From contig WSXZ01000006.1 in assembly GCA_009773555.1 (NCBI GenBank), positions 1 through 64,000 on the forward strand: DNA of 64,000 nt, given 5' to 3'. Below the pieces are notes generated by a model. The model was not told where the DNA came from, ran no database searches, and saw only the letters and a list, made by a program, of their open reading frames with translations. Below, piece by piece: positions 18,070 through 27,728 of the stretch (position 1 is the stretch's first letter; every line of letters begins with the position of its first letter). This stretch comes from Methylocystaceae bacterium. Lineage in GTDB: Bacteria; Pseudomonadota; Alphaproteobacteria; Rhizobiales; Beijerinckiaceae. The position numbers and the translations under genes are program-made.

Positions 18070-19200
18070 CTATGCGGCGCCGGCGCTGTCCAGCGCCATG
18101 AGCTGCGGCGAAAGCGGCAGGCCGTGCGCGGCGGCGACAGGCGGCGACAGTATCCGGCCGGCGGAAATTTCCAGCCCCGCGCGAAGATGCGGGTCGTCCT
18201 CGACGGCGCGGCGCCAGCCCTTGTTGGCGAGCGCCAGCACGAAAGGCAATGTGGCGTTGTTGAGCGCGAAGGTCGACGTGCGCGGCGTGACTCCGGGCAT
18301 GTTGGTGACGCAGTAATGCACGACGCCGTCAACGACATAGGTCGGGTCGGAATGGCTCGTCGGCCGTGACGTCTCGCAGCAGCCGCCCTGATCGATCGCG
18401 ACATCGACGATCACGGCGCCGCGCTTCATCGTCGACAGCATGTCCCGCGTGATCAGGATCGGCGCCTTGGCGCCTGGCGCGAGCGCCGCACAGATGACGA
18501 GATCGGCGCGCTTCACCGATTCCCCGATCGCGGCGCGTGTCGAATAGATGGTGCGCGCCGCGAAACCGAAACGCGCTTCGAGACGGCGCAGCGCGTCGGG
18601 GTTGCGGTCGGCGACAAGCACGCTCGCGCCCATGCCGAGCGCAATCGCGGTCGCCTGCGCGCCGACGCTGCCAGCGCCGAGAACGAGAACGTCAGCTGGC
18701 GGCACGCCCGGCGCGCCGGCGAGCAGAACGCCGCGGCCGCCTGCCTGCTTTTCCAGAAAATGCGCGCCGATCTGCGGGGCGAGCCGGCCGGCGATTTCCG
18801 ACATCGGCGCGAGCAGCGGCAATCCGCCGCCGGGCGCCGTGACCGTCTCATAGGCGATGCAATGCGCGCCGCTCGCCATGAGTTCGCGCGTGAGTTCCGC
18901 GTCCGCGGCGAGATGGAAATAAGTGAAGAGCACATGGTCCGGCCGCAAGTAAGCGATTTCGCGTCGCTGCGGCTCCTTCACCTTGACGATCAATTGCGCG
19001 GCGGCAAAGAGCGCTTCAGGACCATCGACCAGCGTCGCGCCCGCGGCGGCGTAATCGGCGTCAGATAGATCCGCGCCCTCGCCCGCGCCGCGCTCGATGA
19101 AGACTTCATGTCCCGCATGGGCAAGCTCGGCGACCGAAGACGGCGTCAGGCCGACGCGGTATTCGTTGTCTTTGGTTTCTTTCGGCGCGCCGACACGCAT
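18070..19200 (-). CDS. ald: Alanine dehydrogenase
   Basis: 376 residues. It starts MRVGAPKETKDNEYRVGLTP, exactly as the family does, at ATG 19200; the frame's upstream extension is spurious. Substrate residues are Lys in VKVKEPQ and His in TYFHLAAD. The NAD fold has VLGAGSVGAQATAIALGMGA, and CCETSRPTSHSDP is characteristic. It interconverts alanine with pyruvate and ammonia using NAD. In methanotrophs this enzyme is used for ammonia assimilation, which fits but does not prove the host type. Apparently monocistronic. Confidence 0.95.
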   Translation of the reverse strand: MRVGAPKETKDNEYRVGLTPSSVAELAHAGHEVFIERGAGEGADLSDADYAAAGATLVDGPEALFAAAQLIVKVKEPQRREIAYLRPDHVLFTYFHLAADAELTRELMASGAHCIAYETVTAPGGGLPLLAPMSEIAGRLAPQIGAHFLEKQAGGRGVLLAGAPGVPPADVLVLGAGSVGAQATAIALGMGASVLVADRNPDALRRLEARFGFAARTIYSTRAAIGESVKRADLVICAALAPGAKAPILITRDMLSTMKRGAVIVDVAIDQGGCCETSRPTSHSDPTYVVDGVVHYCVTNMPGVTPRTSTFALNNATLPFVLALANKGWRRAVEDDPHLRAGLEISAGRILSPPVAAAHGLPLSPQLMALDSAGAA

Positions 19201-19324
19201 TTGCGGCTCCAAAATACGGCGTCGACTTGGGTAAACATCTCGCCTTCGGGGAATATATGCAAAGGGTGGCCTTTCAAAACAAGGGCGAAGGTCAAGCGAG
19301 TTCCAGAACGGCGGAGAGTAGGAA

Positions 19325-19726
19325 ATGCCGACCATCAATACGGACAAAGTCTGTTTCGTCGTCGTCAAGGCGCGTGAGCTTGAAAGCGAAGACGAGGGCA
19401 TTGACGCGGACGCCTCGAACGCCACGGACGACGGTTTCGTCAGCGTGTTGACGGAGGACGCGTTCTCCACGACGCGCGATGAGGTGGCCTCCTTTATCGA
19501 AGCCATGGACATCGACGAGCAGGTTGAACTCGTTGCGCTGATGTGGGTGGGGCGCGGCGATTTCGCCGCGAGCGAATGGAACGAGGCTGTCGCGCAAGCG
19601 CGAGCCCGGCACAAAGGCGCGACATCGGCCTATCTGCTTGGCGTGCCGCTTCTCGCCTCATTTCTTGAGGGCGGCCTGGCGGAATTCGGCGAGAGTTGCG
19701 AGCTTTTCGCCGCCGACCGGCAGTGA
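19325..19726 (+). CDS. DUF3775 family protein
   Basis: 133 residues, acidic and soluble. Recognisable features are an N-terminal INTDKVCFVVVKARE and a helical core (FIEAMDIDEQVELVALMWVGRGDF). Preceded by a GGAGAGTAGGAA ribosome site. The family is widespread in alphaproteobacteria and uncharacterised. It precedes the SmbP-like gene by about 100 bases on the same strand, and shared transcription is possible. Confidence 0.85.
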   Translation: MPTINTDKVCFVVVKARELESEDEGIDADASNATDDGFVSVLTEDAFSTTRDEVASFIEAMDIDEQVELVALMWVGRGDFAASEWNEAVAQARARHKGATSAYLLGVPLLASFLEGGLAEFGESCELFAADRQ

Positions 19727-19823
19727 TGGCTCCCGCGACATCGAGAATGCCGGACAGGACCTCGATACGAGAGCGAATGCGACCATATTAACGGTCATGC
19801 GGCGAAGCATTAAGGAGATCCCC

Positions 19824-20162
19824 ATGAATCGCAGGATTTTTGCCGCGGCCCTGGCTCTGTCCATCGCGGCCTTTTTCGCCCCCCGATTAGCCTACGCCGA
19901 AGATCATCTGGGTGAAGCCATCACCCACACCAAACAGGCGATCAGCGAAGGCAAGCAGGGAAAGGCCGAGGCGCTGACGATGCACGCGGAAGAAGCCCTA
20001 AAGCACGCCAAGGCGTCCGAGGCCGAGAAGCCCAACGAGCACACCAAACAAGGTGTATCGCATCTTGATATGGCCATCGACCACGGCAAGCAGAAGCACG
20101 CCGACATCGCGACGAAACACGCCGAAGAGGCGCTGACTCATCTCGAGGCCGCGAAGAAATAG
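19824..20162 (+). CDS. smbP: Small metal-binding protein SmbP family
   Basis: 112 residues. Signal peptide to about residue 25 (FAAALALSIAAFFAPRLAYA), then a mature helical part with regularly spaced His in HLGEAITHTKQAI, MHAEEALKHAK, HTKQGVSHLDMAIDHGKQKH and KHAEEALTHLEAA. This matches SmbP, the periplasmic copper-binding protein first described in Nitrosomonas europaea. It probably buffers copper or other divalent metals. AAGGAG lies nine bases before ATG 19824, and a strong terminator follows. Confidence 0.88.
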   Translation: MNRRIFAAALALSIAAFFAPRLAYAEDHLGEAITHTKQAISEGKQGKAEALTMHAEEALKHAKASEAEKPNEHTKQGVSHLDMAIDHGKQKHADIATKHAEEALTHLEAAKK

Positions 20163-20193
20163 GTCGCCAAGAAATAGGTCGCCTGACAAAACC

Positions 20194-20222
20194 AAAGAGC
20201 GGCCGATGGCCGCTCTTTTTTG
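20194..20222 (+). terminator. Rho-independent terminator after smbP
   Basis: A perfect stem AGAGCGGCC/GGCCGCTCT with loop GAT is followed by a T run, 31 bases beyond the smbP stop codon. It is a textbook intrinsic terminator. Confidence 0.9.
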
Positions 20223-20310
20223 CGGCTGCGCATAGCCCGGCCGCAATGACAGCGTCGCCGGGATCGCCTATGGACGTCGTGGCGGACACGCCCGCCGACG
20301 GGCCTTTTTG

Positions 20311-21750
20311 ATGAAGCTTTCCTCCTCGCTGCTGCGCGCCAAATCCATCGAATCGCTGCAAGCCGAAGCCGACCGACCGGGCGGATTCCGTCGCGTGCTG
20401 GGGGTCTGGCAACTCACCGGCATCGGCCTTGGCGGGCTCATTGGCGTCGGCATTTTCGTGCTGACGGGCGTGGTGGCGGCGACTCAGGCGGGGCCTGGCG
20501 TCGCCCTCTCCTTTCTGATCGCCGGCGTCGCGAGCGCCGCGGCGGCGCTGTCCTACGCCGAATTCGCCGGCATGATTCCCGTCGCCGGCAGCGCCTATAC
20601 ATATGCCTACGCGGTGCTGGGCGAACTCGCCGCCTGGATCATCGGCTGGGACCTTCTGCTCGAATATGCGCTGGTCGTCGCCGTGGCGGCGATCGGCTGG
20701 TCGGCCTATTTGCAGGCGCTGCTCGCCCAATTTGGCCTCGCGCTTCCCGATTGGGCGAGCGGCGCTCCGGGAACCGGCGCCGGCCGCGTCGTCGACCTTT
20801 TCGCCGCGCTTGGCGCGCTTGGCGTCGCCTTCCTGTTGACGCTGCGCGTGGAGCTTGGCGCGCGCTTCAACACCGCGATGGTGGTCGTCAAGATCGCCGC
20901 GGCGCTGTTGGTGATCGTGGCGGGCATTCCCTATGTGCGCGTCGAGAATTGGACGCCCTTCATGCCCTTCGGCTTTTCCGGCGTGGCGCAGGGCGCGGCG
21001 GTCGTGTTCTTCGCCGTGTTCGGCTACGACACGTTGACGACCGCCGCCGAAGAAGCCCGCGCGCCGCAGCGCGACGTGCCGCGAGCCGTTCTCCTGTCGC
21101 TCGTCGTCGCGCTGACGCTCTATATCGCCATGTCGCTCGTGCTCACCGGAATCGTGCGCTACGACACGCTCGACAATCCGGCGCCGGTTGCGACCGCTTT
21201 CACGTCGCTCGGGCTGCCCTGGGTCGCTTTCGTCGTGTCGCTCGCGGCGGTCGCGGGCATCGCCAGCGTCATGCTCGCCTTCCTGCTCGCCTGCGCCCGC
21301 ATCTGGTTCGCCATGAGCCGCGACGGACTGCTGCCGGCCTGGTTCGCGAAGCTGCATCCGCGCTTTCACACGCCCTATCGGCCGACGCTGATCGCCGGCG
21401 CGCTGACCGCGCTCGTCGCCGCCCTCTACCCGATCAAGGAAGTGGCGGAGCTGGTGAACATCGGCACGCTCTCCGCATTCGTCGTCATCTGTTCGGCAAT
21501 CATCGTGCTCCGCCGCACCCGCCCCGACGTGCCGCGCAGCTTTCGCGCGCCTTTCGTCCCCTTCACGCCGCTCGTCGGCATCGGCTTTTCGATCTGGCTG
21601 CTGTCGCGCCTGCCGGCGGTGGCGTGGGAGCGCTTCGCGATCTGGATGGCGATCGGCCTCGGAATTTATTTTCTCTACAGCCGCCGTCACAGCCGACTGG
21701 CGCAGGGCATCAACGCGCCGCAGGACCCTCGGCAAATTTCGCCCTCATGA
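20311..21750 (+). CDS. APC-family amino acid permease
   Basis: 479 residues with about 12 transmembrane helices. The first has the APC signature GIGLGGLIGVGIFVLTG, followed by AAALSYAEFAGMIPVAGSAYTYAY, GYDTLTTAAEEARAPQRDVPRA, and CARIWFAMSRDGLLP. It belongs to the cationic amino acid transporter branch (YfnA-like). Import of an amino acid by proton symport is expected; the substrate cannot be read from sequence. Start at ATG 20311, immediately behind an in-frame TTG. It converges with the hpn operon. Confidence 0.9.
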   Translation: MKLSSSLLRAKSIESLQAEADRPGGFRRVLGVWQLTGIGLGGLIGVGIFVLTGVVAATQAGPGVALSFLIAGVASAAAALSYAEFAGMIPVAGSAYTYAYAVLGELAAWIIGWDLLLEYALVVAVAAIGWSAYLQALLAQFGLALPDWASGAPGTGAGRVVDLFAALGALGVAFLLTLRVELGARFNTAMVVVKIAAALLVIVAGIPYVRVENWTPFMPFGFSGVAQGAAVVFFAVFGYDTLTTAAEEARAPQRDVPRAVLLSLVVALTLYIAMSLVLTGIVRYDTLDNPAPVATAFTSLGLPWVAFVVSLAAVAGIASVMLAFLLACARIWFAMSRDGLLPAWFAKLHPRFHTPYRPTLIAGALTALVAALYPIKEVAELVNIGTLSAFVVICSAIIVLRRTRPDVPRSFRAPFVPFTPLVGIGFSIWLLSRLPAVAWERFAIWMAIGLGIYFLYSRRHSRLAQGINAPQDPRQISPS

Positions 21751-21786
21751 GGCGCACGCGCGCTTCCTTACGGCGAAGCGTCATCT

Positions 21787-23031
21787 TCAATCAGTCGTCG
21801 CCAGTTCCGCCGCTTTATCCCCTGATCGTATCGAGCCTTCGATCGTCGCCGGCAGGCCCGTATTCGTCCAGTCGCCGGCAAGCCACAGATTGTCCCAGCA
21901 CGTCTTCGCATCGGGCCGGCGCTTCTCCTGCGCCGGCGTCGCGGCGAAGGTGGCGCGCTTCTCCTTGACGATCTGCCAGGGCGGCAGCGTCGCCGGGAGA
22001 CCCGTCGCGGCGGAGACCTCCGCCCAGATCTTTTCCGCCAGCGCGTCGCGCGACTCGTCGATCAGCCGGTCGGCGCCGCTGATCGTCACCGACAGGCGAT
22101 CGTCGAAGGCGAACAGCCATTCGGTGAGCGTGCCGATCATGCCGAGAAGCAGCGGCTGGCCCGGCGGCGGCGCGATCTTGAAATGCGCGTTGAGGATCGC
22201 GCGAAAATCGTCGGGCGCGACGAGACCGGGAAGAAGCTCCTGCGCAATCCACGGCGGCGTCGCGAGGACCACCGCGTCGCCTTTTTCCAGCGTCACTTCC
22301 GCGTCACCGAAACGCAGCGCAGCGACGCGAGAGTCATCAAAAGAGAGTTCGCGCAGACGCGCCCCGAAGCGCGGCTCGACGCCTTTGGCCCGAAGCGTGC
22401 GCAGCGCCGGCTCGATGAAGGCGTCGCCGAGGCCGCCTTTGGCGACCATGGGGCGGCAGGCGTCGCCGCCCGCCGCGAGCGTCTCGCGCAGCACGGCGCC
22501 CGCGAGCGTGGCGGACGCCTCTTCAGGCTCGGTGTTCAAAGCGGAAAGCAGAACCGGACGCCAAAGCTTCTCCCACAACGGTCCATGGCAACGCATGGTT
22601 TCGCCGATGGTCGCGCCGTCCTTCGCGAAGAGAAGCTTGCCGGCGCCGAGATAATCGAGCGGCGCCGTGCCGGGAACACGGCGGTCAGCGACAAACACCC
22701 ACCAGGGAATGCGCGAGGCGTTGGGGCGCAGCGTCCAGCGCTCGGCCGTGCGCGCGTCGAGAAAATCGAAGGCGCATTCGCTGGGACCAACGAGCGCGTC
22801 GCTTGCGCCGATGCGTCTGGCGTAATCCCGCGCCGCCGTGTTGCCGGAGAGCAGCAAATGATTGCCGTTGTCGATCGTAAGGCCGAGCGACGCGTCGAAA
22901 TAGGAGCGGCAGCGTCCGCCGGCCATGCGCGCGGCTTCGTAAAGCGCGACGCGCCGTCCGGCGTCGGCAAGACGCAGCGCGCAGGCGAGCCCCGCGAGGC
23001 CCGCGCCGACGACATGAACCGTTTCGCTCAC
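21787..23031 (-). CDS. hpnE: Hydroxysqualene dehydroxylase HpnE
   Basis: 414 residues. FAD-dependent amine-oxidase-like fold with dinucleotide motif VVGAGLAGLACALRLADAG at the N-terminus, RMAGGRCRS, and a C-terminal WLAGDWTNTGLPATIEG flavin-binding motif. HpnE reduces hydroxysqualene to squalene, the last step before cyclisation. Its start overlaps the hpnD stop by four bases (ATGA at 23028-23031), so the genes are translationally coupled. Last gene of hpnB-C-D-E. Confidence 0.95.
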   Translation of the reverse strand: MSETVHVVGAGLAGLACALRLADAGRRVALYEAARMAGGRCRSYFDASLGLTIDNGNHLLLSGNTAARDYARRIGASDALVGPSECAFDFLDARTAERWTLRPNASRIPWWVFVADRRVPGTAPLDYLGAGKLLFAKDGATIGETMRCHGPLWEKLWRPVLLSALNTEPEEASATLAGAVLRETLAAGGDACRPMVAKGGLGDAFIEPALRTLRAKGVEPRFGARLRELSFDDSRVAALRFGDAEVTLEKGDAVVLATPPWIAQELLPGLVAPDDFRAILNAHFKIAPPPGQPLLLGMIGTLTEWLFAFDDRLSVTISGADRLIDESRDALAEKIWAEVSAATGLPATLPPWQIVKEKRATFAATPAQEKRRPDAKTCWDNLWLAGDWTNTGLPATIEGSIRSGDKAAELATTD

Positions 23032-23903
23032 GTGAAGGCGTGTCGCAGGAAGGCGCTGACGAGCTTGAGACGCGACGCCCGCACCGGCGCGCGCGGCGCC
23101 GAAAAGCCGCGAGCGGCGAGATTGTCGAGGATCGACCGATAGCCGGCGGCCATGAGATAGGGCGCTTTCACCGCGCGCTTGGGCAGGCCCGCCATCACCA
23201 GATCGGCCTGGTCATAATGTTCGCGGGCGCGGCTGAGGACCGGCGCGCACACCTCTTCGAGCGAAGGATGCGACAGCACGGCGTGCGGCGCGAAGCTCAT
23301 GACCCCCGCGGACTCAAGCGCTTCTCGCGGCAAATAGAGCCGTCCCCGCGCGGCGTCCTCGTCGAGATCGCGCAAGATGTTGGTGAGCTGCAACGCGCGG
23401 CCGAGGTGGTAGGCGAGCAGCTTCGGACCCGTCGGCAAATCGCATTCGGCGCCCGGCTCCTCCTCCGCGAGACCGAAAGCGCGCACCGACAGCCGTCCCA
23501 CGGCGCTCGCGACGCGGTCGCAATAGAGCTCAAGCTTTTCCCAGTCCGGCGCGCAAATATCCTCCTCGACGTCCATGGCCATGCCCTGGATCACCGACTC
23601 GAAATCGGCGCGCTCGAGTCGGAAACGGCGGACGGGTTCAGAGAGAAAGCTGACGCGCGCGCGGATGCGGCCGGCGTAAAGCTCATCGAGGTCGGCGCGC
23701 CACAGGTCGAGCGCGGCGCGGCGCACGGCGCGGTCGCCCTCGTCGTCGGCGATGTCGTCAACGGCGCGACAGAAGGCGTAAATGGCGAACATGGCGTCGC
23801 GCCGCGGCGGCTCGAGGATGCGCATCGCGAGATAGAAGGAGCTTCTGGTCGCGATGGCGCGCGTGCGCAGCGTCGTGGGATCGGCAAGCGCGTCCATGGT
23901 CAT
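23028..23903 (-). CDS. hpnD: Presqualene diphosphate synthase HpnD
   Basis: 291 residues, trans-isoprenyl diphosphate synthase fold. First Asp-rich motif is FCRAVDDIADDEGD and second is NILRDLDEDAARGRLYLP, with YCDRVASAVGRLS between. It joins two farnesyl diphosphates into presqualene diphosphate. Start at ATG 23903 (MTMDALADP), which overlaps the hpnC stop by four bases. The longer open frame upstream belongs to hpnC in another frame. Confidence 0.95.
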   Translation of the reverse strand: MTMDALADPTTLRTRAIATRSSFYLAMRILEPPRRDAMFAIYAFCRAVDDIADDEGDRAVRRAALDLWRADLDELYAGRIRARVSFLSEPVRRFRLERADFESVIQGMAMDVEEDICAPDWEKLELYCDRVASAVGRLSVRAFGLAEEEPGAECDLPTGPKLLAYHLGRALQLTNILRDLDEDAARGRLYLPREALESAGVMSFAPHAVLSHPSLEEVCAPVLSRAREHYDQADLVMAGLPKRAVKAPYLMAAGYRSILDNLAARGFSAPRAPVRASRLKLVSAFLRHAFT

Positions 23904-24802
23904 TGGCGCGCCCCTGGGCGCGTGCTCGGGACGCCTTCGGACTCTGCGCGGCGCGGACGCGAAACGCGGCGAAGAAGCGCCCCCAGCGCGCCCGCCGCGC
24001 CTTTGAGCGCAAAGCTGAACTTGCCGTCGTGGACCTCGTCGCGAAGCGGGTCGGCGACCGCAAGGCGCGCAACGAGCTGTTCGGCCAGCGTCTGGATGGC
24101 GCCGATCTCCATGGCGAGTCGCGTATCGTCGATCAGATCGGCGAAGGGACGCGACTGCGCGAGCAGACGCCCGGTCTTCTCGTTGAGGTCGCGGATCGTC
24201 GCCAGGAGCGGCGACGGCGCGCTTTCCTGCGCGAGCATCTCGACAAACGCGCCATGCGCCGCGAGCGCGTCCTGCGGCAGATAGACCCGGTCGAGGTTGC
24301 GGTAGTCCTTGCCGCAATCCTGCAGGTGATTGATGATTTGCAGCGCCGCGCAGAGCGCGTCATTGGCCGGCCAGACCCGGCCGGGGTTCTCGCCATGGAG
24401 ATCGCAGACGAAGCGTCCGACAGGCATGGCCGAATAGCGGCAGTAGTCGATGAGATCGTCCCAGTCGCGATAACGCAATTGCGTCACGTCGCGCTTGAAG
24501 GCGGCGATCAGGTCGCGCGCATGCTGCGGATCGATACGTCGCTCGCGGCAGGTCTCGCGCAGGCGGCGAGCCACTGGCGCATCCTCTTCCGCCTCTCCGA
24601 TCAGGGCGGCGTCAAGCGCGTCCAGCAGATCGAGCTTCTCTTGCGCGGAAAGCGTCGGGTGGTCGGCGATGTCGTCGGCGGCGCGAACGAAATCATAGAA
24701 GGCGAGGATTGGCGCGCGATGCCGCGGCGCAATCAGAAAGGAGGCGACAGGGAAATTCTCGTCGCGATGGGTCTTTCCCGAACTCGTCTGCGCAATATCC
24801 AT
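23900..24802 (-). CDS. hpnC: Hydroxysqualene synthase HpnC
   Basis: 300 residues, same fold as HpnD. It starts MDIAQTSSGKTHRDENFPVAS at ATG 24802; the DENFPVAS segment is typical of HpnC. Asp-rich motifs are VRAADDIADHP and NHLQDCGKDYRNLDRVYLP. It converts presqualene diphosphate to hydroxysqualene. Coupled to hpnD by an ATGA overlap and 37 bases downstream of hpnB. Confidence 0.95.
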   Translation of the reverse strand: MDIAQTSSGKTHRDENFPVASFLIAPRHRAPILAFYDFVRAADDIADHPTLSAQEKLDLLDALDAALIGEAEEDAPVARRLRETCRERRIDPQHARDLIAAFKRDVTQLRYRDWDDLIDYCRYSAMPVGRFVCDLHGENPGRVWPANDALCAALQIINHLQDCGKDYRNLDRVYLPQDALAAHGAFVEMLAQESAPSPLLATIRDLNEKTGRLLAQSRPFADLIDDTRLAMEIGAIQTLAEQLVARLAVADPLRDEVHDGKFSFALKGAAGALGALLRRVSRPRRAESEGVPSTRPGARQ

Positions 24803-24839
24803 ATGACGCCGTCTTGCCGCTCCACGGCGCTGGCGCGCC

Positions 24840-26057
24840 CTATACCTCGATTTGGCGGTTCGCCTCGATCTCGCCGGGCGTTTCGAAGCGCTGCGCCGAC
24901 TTTTGCGCGCGCGGCGCCTGATAGCGGCCTTTCCATTCGCCGCCGCGGCCGCTGAGGTGCCGCCAAGCCGATTCAACCGTAAACCACGTATAGCATGCCG
25001 CGACGCCTGGCAAAGCAAAGGCGCGCCACCGCGACAGGCCGTAAAAGCGCAGCGTCGGCATATAGGCCTGCGCCATCAGGAGCCAGGAGACGAGCGCCGT
25101 CTCACGCGCCGGCGATTCGCCAAACAGCGCCAGATAGGGCGGCGCAAGATAGGCGGCCGCCATGCCGACGAGAGCGCCCGCGAGACGCCAGGGCGAATAG
25201 CTGAGCTGCGCGTAGGCGGAGCGCACGACCATTCGGGAGATATCGGCGAGGCGCGGATAGGCGCGCAGGCTGTGGACGTCTTCGGTCAGACCCAGCCAGA
25301 TCGGACCTTGCGCCTTCATCAGCGCGCCGAGCGCGCAATCGTCGATCAGCGCGCCGCGAATGGCCCGCAGGCCGCCTGCGGTCGCGAGCGCCTCAGGCCG
25401 CAGCAGCATGACCCCTCCCGCGGCGCCCGCCGCCGGGTGATCCGGATCATTGATGTGGCGAAACGGGTAAAGCTTCTGGAAGTAAAAAATGAAGGCGGGG
25501 ACGAACCAGCGTTCCGCGATGCTTTCGCAACGAAGCTTGACCATGAGCGAGGTCAGAACCGCGCCGCGCGCCGTCGCGCCCGAAGCGAGGCGGGCGAGCA
25601 CATGCGGCGCAAATTCGATGTCCGCGTCGCAAAACAGCACGAAGTCTGGGTCGATCGGCAAGCTCCGCACATGATCGAACCCGCGTTGCATCGCCGCGAG
25701 CTTTCCCGTCCAGCCCGCATCGGGTCCGCGCGAGGAGAGAATCGTCAGGCGGCTCGAAGCGCCAGCGGCGGCGGCGCAGCGGCGGGCCGCCTCGGCGGTG
25801 CCGTCGTCGCTCTCGTCATCGACCAGAACAATGTCGAAGCGGCCATGGAACTGTTGCGCGAACAGCGACGCCAGGCTTTTTTCGATGACGTCGGCTTCGT
25901 TTCGAGCCGGAACGATCGCAACGACATGGGTCGCCGGGACAGCAGCCTGACCGCCAAGGTCCCGGTCATGTTCGGTCAGACGCCAGAACCCGCCGCGAAG
26001 CGCGATCAGATAGAGCCAAACGAAGAGCCCGAGGGCGGAGATGACAATCGCGAGCAT
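24840..26057 (-). CDS. hpnB: Hopanoid-associated glycosyltransferase HpnB
   Basis: 405 residues. N-terminal membrane helix (AIVISALGLFVWLYLIAL), a GT2-type catalytic domain with VAIVPARNEADVI, VDDESDDGT and the metal-binding FCDADIEFAP, then further hydrophobic helices near residues 295-360. This is the conserved arrangement of hopene-associated glycosyltransferase HpnB. It opens the hpnB-C-D-E operon. Family annotation rests largely on gene neighbourhood, and the exact sugar acceptor is uncertain. Confidence 0.92.
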   Translation of the reverse strand: MLAIVISALGLFVWLYLIALRGGFWRLTEHDRDLGGQAAVPATHVVAIVPARNEADVIEKSLASLFAQQFHGRFDIVLVDDESDDGTAEAARRCAAAAGASSRLTILSSRGPDAGWTGKLAAMQRGFDHVRSLPIDPDFVLFCDADIEFAPHVLARLASGATARGAVLTSLMVKLRCESIAERWFVPAFIFYFQKLYPFRHINDPDHPAAGAAGGVMLLRPEALATAGGLRAIRGALIDDCALGALMKAQGPIWLGLTEDVHSLRAYPRLADISRMVVRSAYAQLSYSPWRLAGALVGMAAAYLAPPYLALFGESPARETALVSWLLMAQAYMPTLRFYGLSRWRAFALPGVAACYTWFTVESAWRHLSGRGGEWKGRYQAPRAQKSAQRFETPGEIEANRQIEV

Positions 26058-26138
26058 GGGCGAATCGGGGTAAGGATTCGACGAGACCGCGTTTTAGCAC
26101 TCACGCTCAAGGCAGGCCAGCGCGCGCGCCGATCCTTC

Positions 26139-26345
26139 CTATCGCCTTGCCCAGCCTGCCTCGGTCTTGACATAGCTTCGCTTCACTGCGGCCCAGGCGA
26201 TGCGGTGCGCCGCCTCCTCCCGCCGCGGGTCGCCGCGATGGGCGTCGAAGGCGTGATTGAAGGCTTCGCGATAGATGTCCTGTGCGTGCTCCGGAAGGAT
26301 GTTCTGGAGAGTCTCGGGCAGGTCGACGTTGCTCTCGTAGGGCAT
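26139..26345 (-). CDS. chaB: ChaB family protein
   Basis: 68 residues, full length for the family: MPYESNVDLPETLQNILPEHAQDIYREAFNHAF, then EEAAHRIAWAAVKRSYVK. ChaB was named as a cation-transport regulator next to ChaA in Escherichia coli; the mechanism is unclear and no antiporter gene lies here. Minus strand, 14 bases downstream of pyrF, so probably co-transcribed with it. Confidence 0.9.
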   Translation of the reverse strand: MPYESNVDLPETLQNILPEHAQDIYREAFNHAFDAHRGDPRREEAAHRIAWAAVKRSYVKTEAGWARR

Positions 26346-26359
26346 GCGACAGACCTCGA

Positions 26360-27052
26360 TCAGGCGCCGGCCATCTCGCCCACCATCGCTTTCGCCGCCG
26401 CTGCGGGGTCGGCCGCCCGCGTGATCGGCCGGCCGACGACGATATAGTCGGCGGAGGCGGCGACCGCCTGTCGCGGCGTCATGACGCGCTTCTGATCGCC
26501 GACGTCTGCGCCCGCCGGCCGCACTCCCGGCGTCACCAGCAGCATGTCCGAGCCCACCAGCGGCCTTATCGCGCCAAGCTCCATCGGCGACAGGATGAGG
26601 CCATCGACCCCCTTCTCCTTGGCTTGTCTGGCGCGGCGTGCGACGAGTTCGGCGACGCCGCAGGCGTAGCCCGCTTCGTTCAGATCCGCGTCGTCATAGG
26701 AGGTCATCACCGTCACGGCGAGGAGCTTGAGCGCGCTGCCTGAGGCGCCCTCGCGGGCCGCCGCCATCGTCTGGGGAAAGGCGTGGATGGTGAGAAAGTC
26801 GACGCCGAGCCGGGCGATCTGGCGCGTCGCGCGCTCCACGGTGACGCCGATGTCATGAAGCTTCAGATCGAGAAAGACGCGCTTGCCCGCCGCCTTCAGT
26901 TCACGCGCGAAGTCGAACCCGCCCGGCGCATAGGCGAGCTCCATGCCGACCTTGAAGAAGGAGACCGTCTCGCCCAGAGCCGCGACCATCGCCCGCGCCT
27001 CTTCGACGCTTTCGACGTCCAGCGCGACGATCAGCCGGTCCTGCGGCTTCAC
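26360..27052 (-). CDS. pyrF: Orotidine 5'-phosphate decarboxylase
   Basis: 230 residues, TIM barrel. The catalytic DxKxxD motif is [13 protein letters not shown] near residue 62, LIVALDVES opens the first strand, and the phosphate loop is near [17 protein letters not shown]. It catalyses the last step of UMP synthesis. Its start overlaps the stop of the methyltransferase gene by four bases (ATGA at 27049-27052). Confidence 0.95.
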   Translation of the reverse strand: MKPQDRLIVALDVESVEEARAMVAALGETVSFFKVGMELAYAPGGFDFARELKAAGKRVFLDLKLHDIGVTVERATRQIARLGVDFLTIHAFPQTMAAAREGASGSALKLLAVTVMTSYDDADLNEAGYACGVAELVARRARQAKEKGVDGLILSPMELGAIRPLVGSDMLLVTPGVRPAGADVGDQKRVMTPRQAVAASADYIVVGRPITRAADPAAAAKAMVGEMAGA

Positions 27053-27693
27053 GCCTTACGCTTTCCGGCGAAGCCGGCGTACCCCGCTTTGCGATAGCGC
27101 CAGACGCGCGCAGGCGGAATGTTGAGCACGACCGGCGGCGATCCCTTGCCGACATAGGCGCCGTTGACGCCACTGGCGTGCATGGGCATCGGCGATTTGG
27201 TCAGGCCATAAGTGAACTGGATGAAGAGCCCCTCGTCGCCCATCAGTTCGAAGGCCTGGTTCAACAGCTCGACCCGATCGCGCTCCGGCCGCACCAGGAG
27301 CGGCAGGCTGGAGACGACAGTGGCGATCTTCCCCGGGACCTTGCCGTCGAGAGTCGCCTTGAGGCCATAGGCGTCGCCCTGCACGATGTTGACGCCGGGG
27401 AAGCGTTCGGAGAGCAGATGGCAGAACCGGCTCTCATATTCGACGAGGACGAGGCGCTCGGGCGCGATGCCGCGGGCGAGCAGCGCCTGAGTCACCGGAC
27501 CGGTGCCGGGTCCGAGTTCGACCACATAGCCATCGCTGTGCGGTTCGACGAAGCCGGCCATCGTCTTGGCCAGCGCGCGTCCCGACGGCGAAACGGCGCC
27601 GATGAGGCGCGGGTTTTCGATCCATTGACGGATGAAGCGCGCGTTATCCACGAGCCTCGCGCGCCCACTGGCTTTCTGCGTTTTGTGCGGCAA
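27049..27693 (-). CDS. SAM-dependent phospholipid N-methyltransferase-like protein
   Basis: About 214 residues. Class I Rossmann methyltransferase with a SAM loop [38 protein letters not shown] and GDAYGL. The N-terminal [27 protein letters not shown] matches the PmtA group that converts phosphatidylethanolamine toward phosphatidylcholine in rhizobia. I chose TTG at 27693 because GGGAGGGG lies five bases upstream; the open frame extends to TTG 27729 and a GTG at 27651 is possible. It precedes and is coupled to pyrF. Function as PmtA is likely but not certain, since related proteins are annotated as rRNA methylases. Confidence 0.75.
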   Translation of the reverse strand: MPHKTQKASGRARLVDNARFIRQWIENPRLIGAVSPSGRALAKTMAGFVEPHSDGYVVELGPGTGPVTQALLARGIAPERLVLVEYESRFCHLLSERFPGVNIVQGDAYGLKATLDGKVPGKIATVVSSLPLLVRPERDRVELLNQAFELMGDEGLFIQFTYGLTKSPMPMHASGVNGAYVGKGSPPVVLNIPPARVWRYRKAGYAGFAGKRKA

Positions 27694-27728
27694 CAGCGCC
27701 CCTCCCGACCGGCGCGATGAAACGCGCA

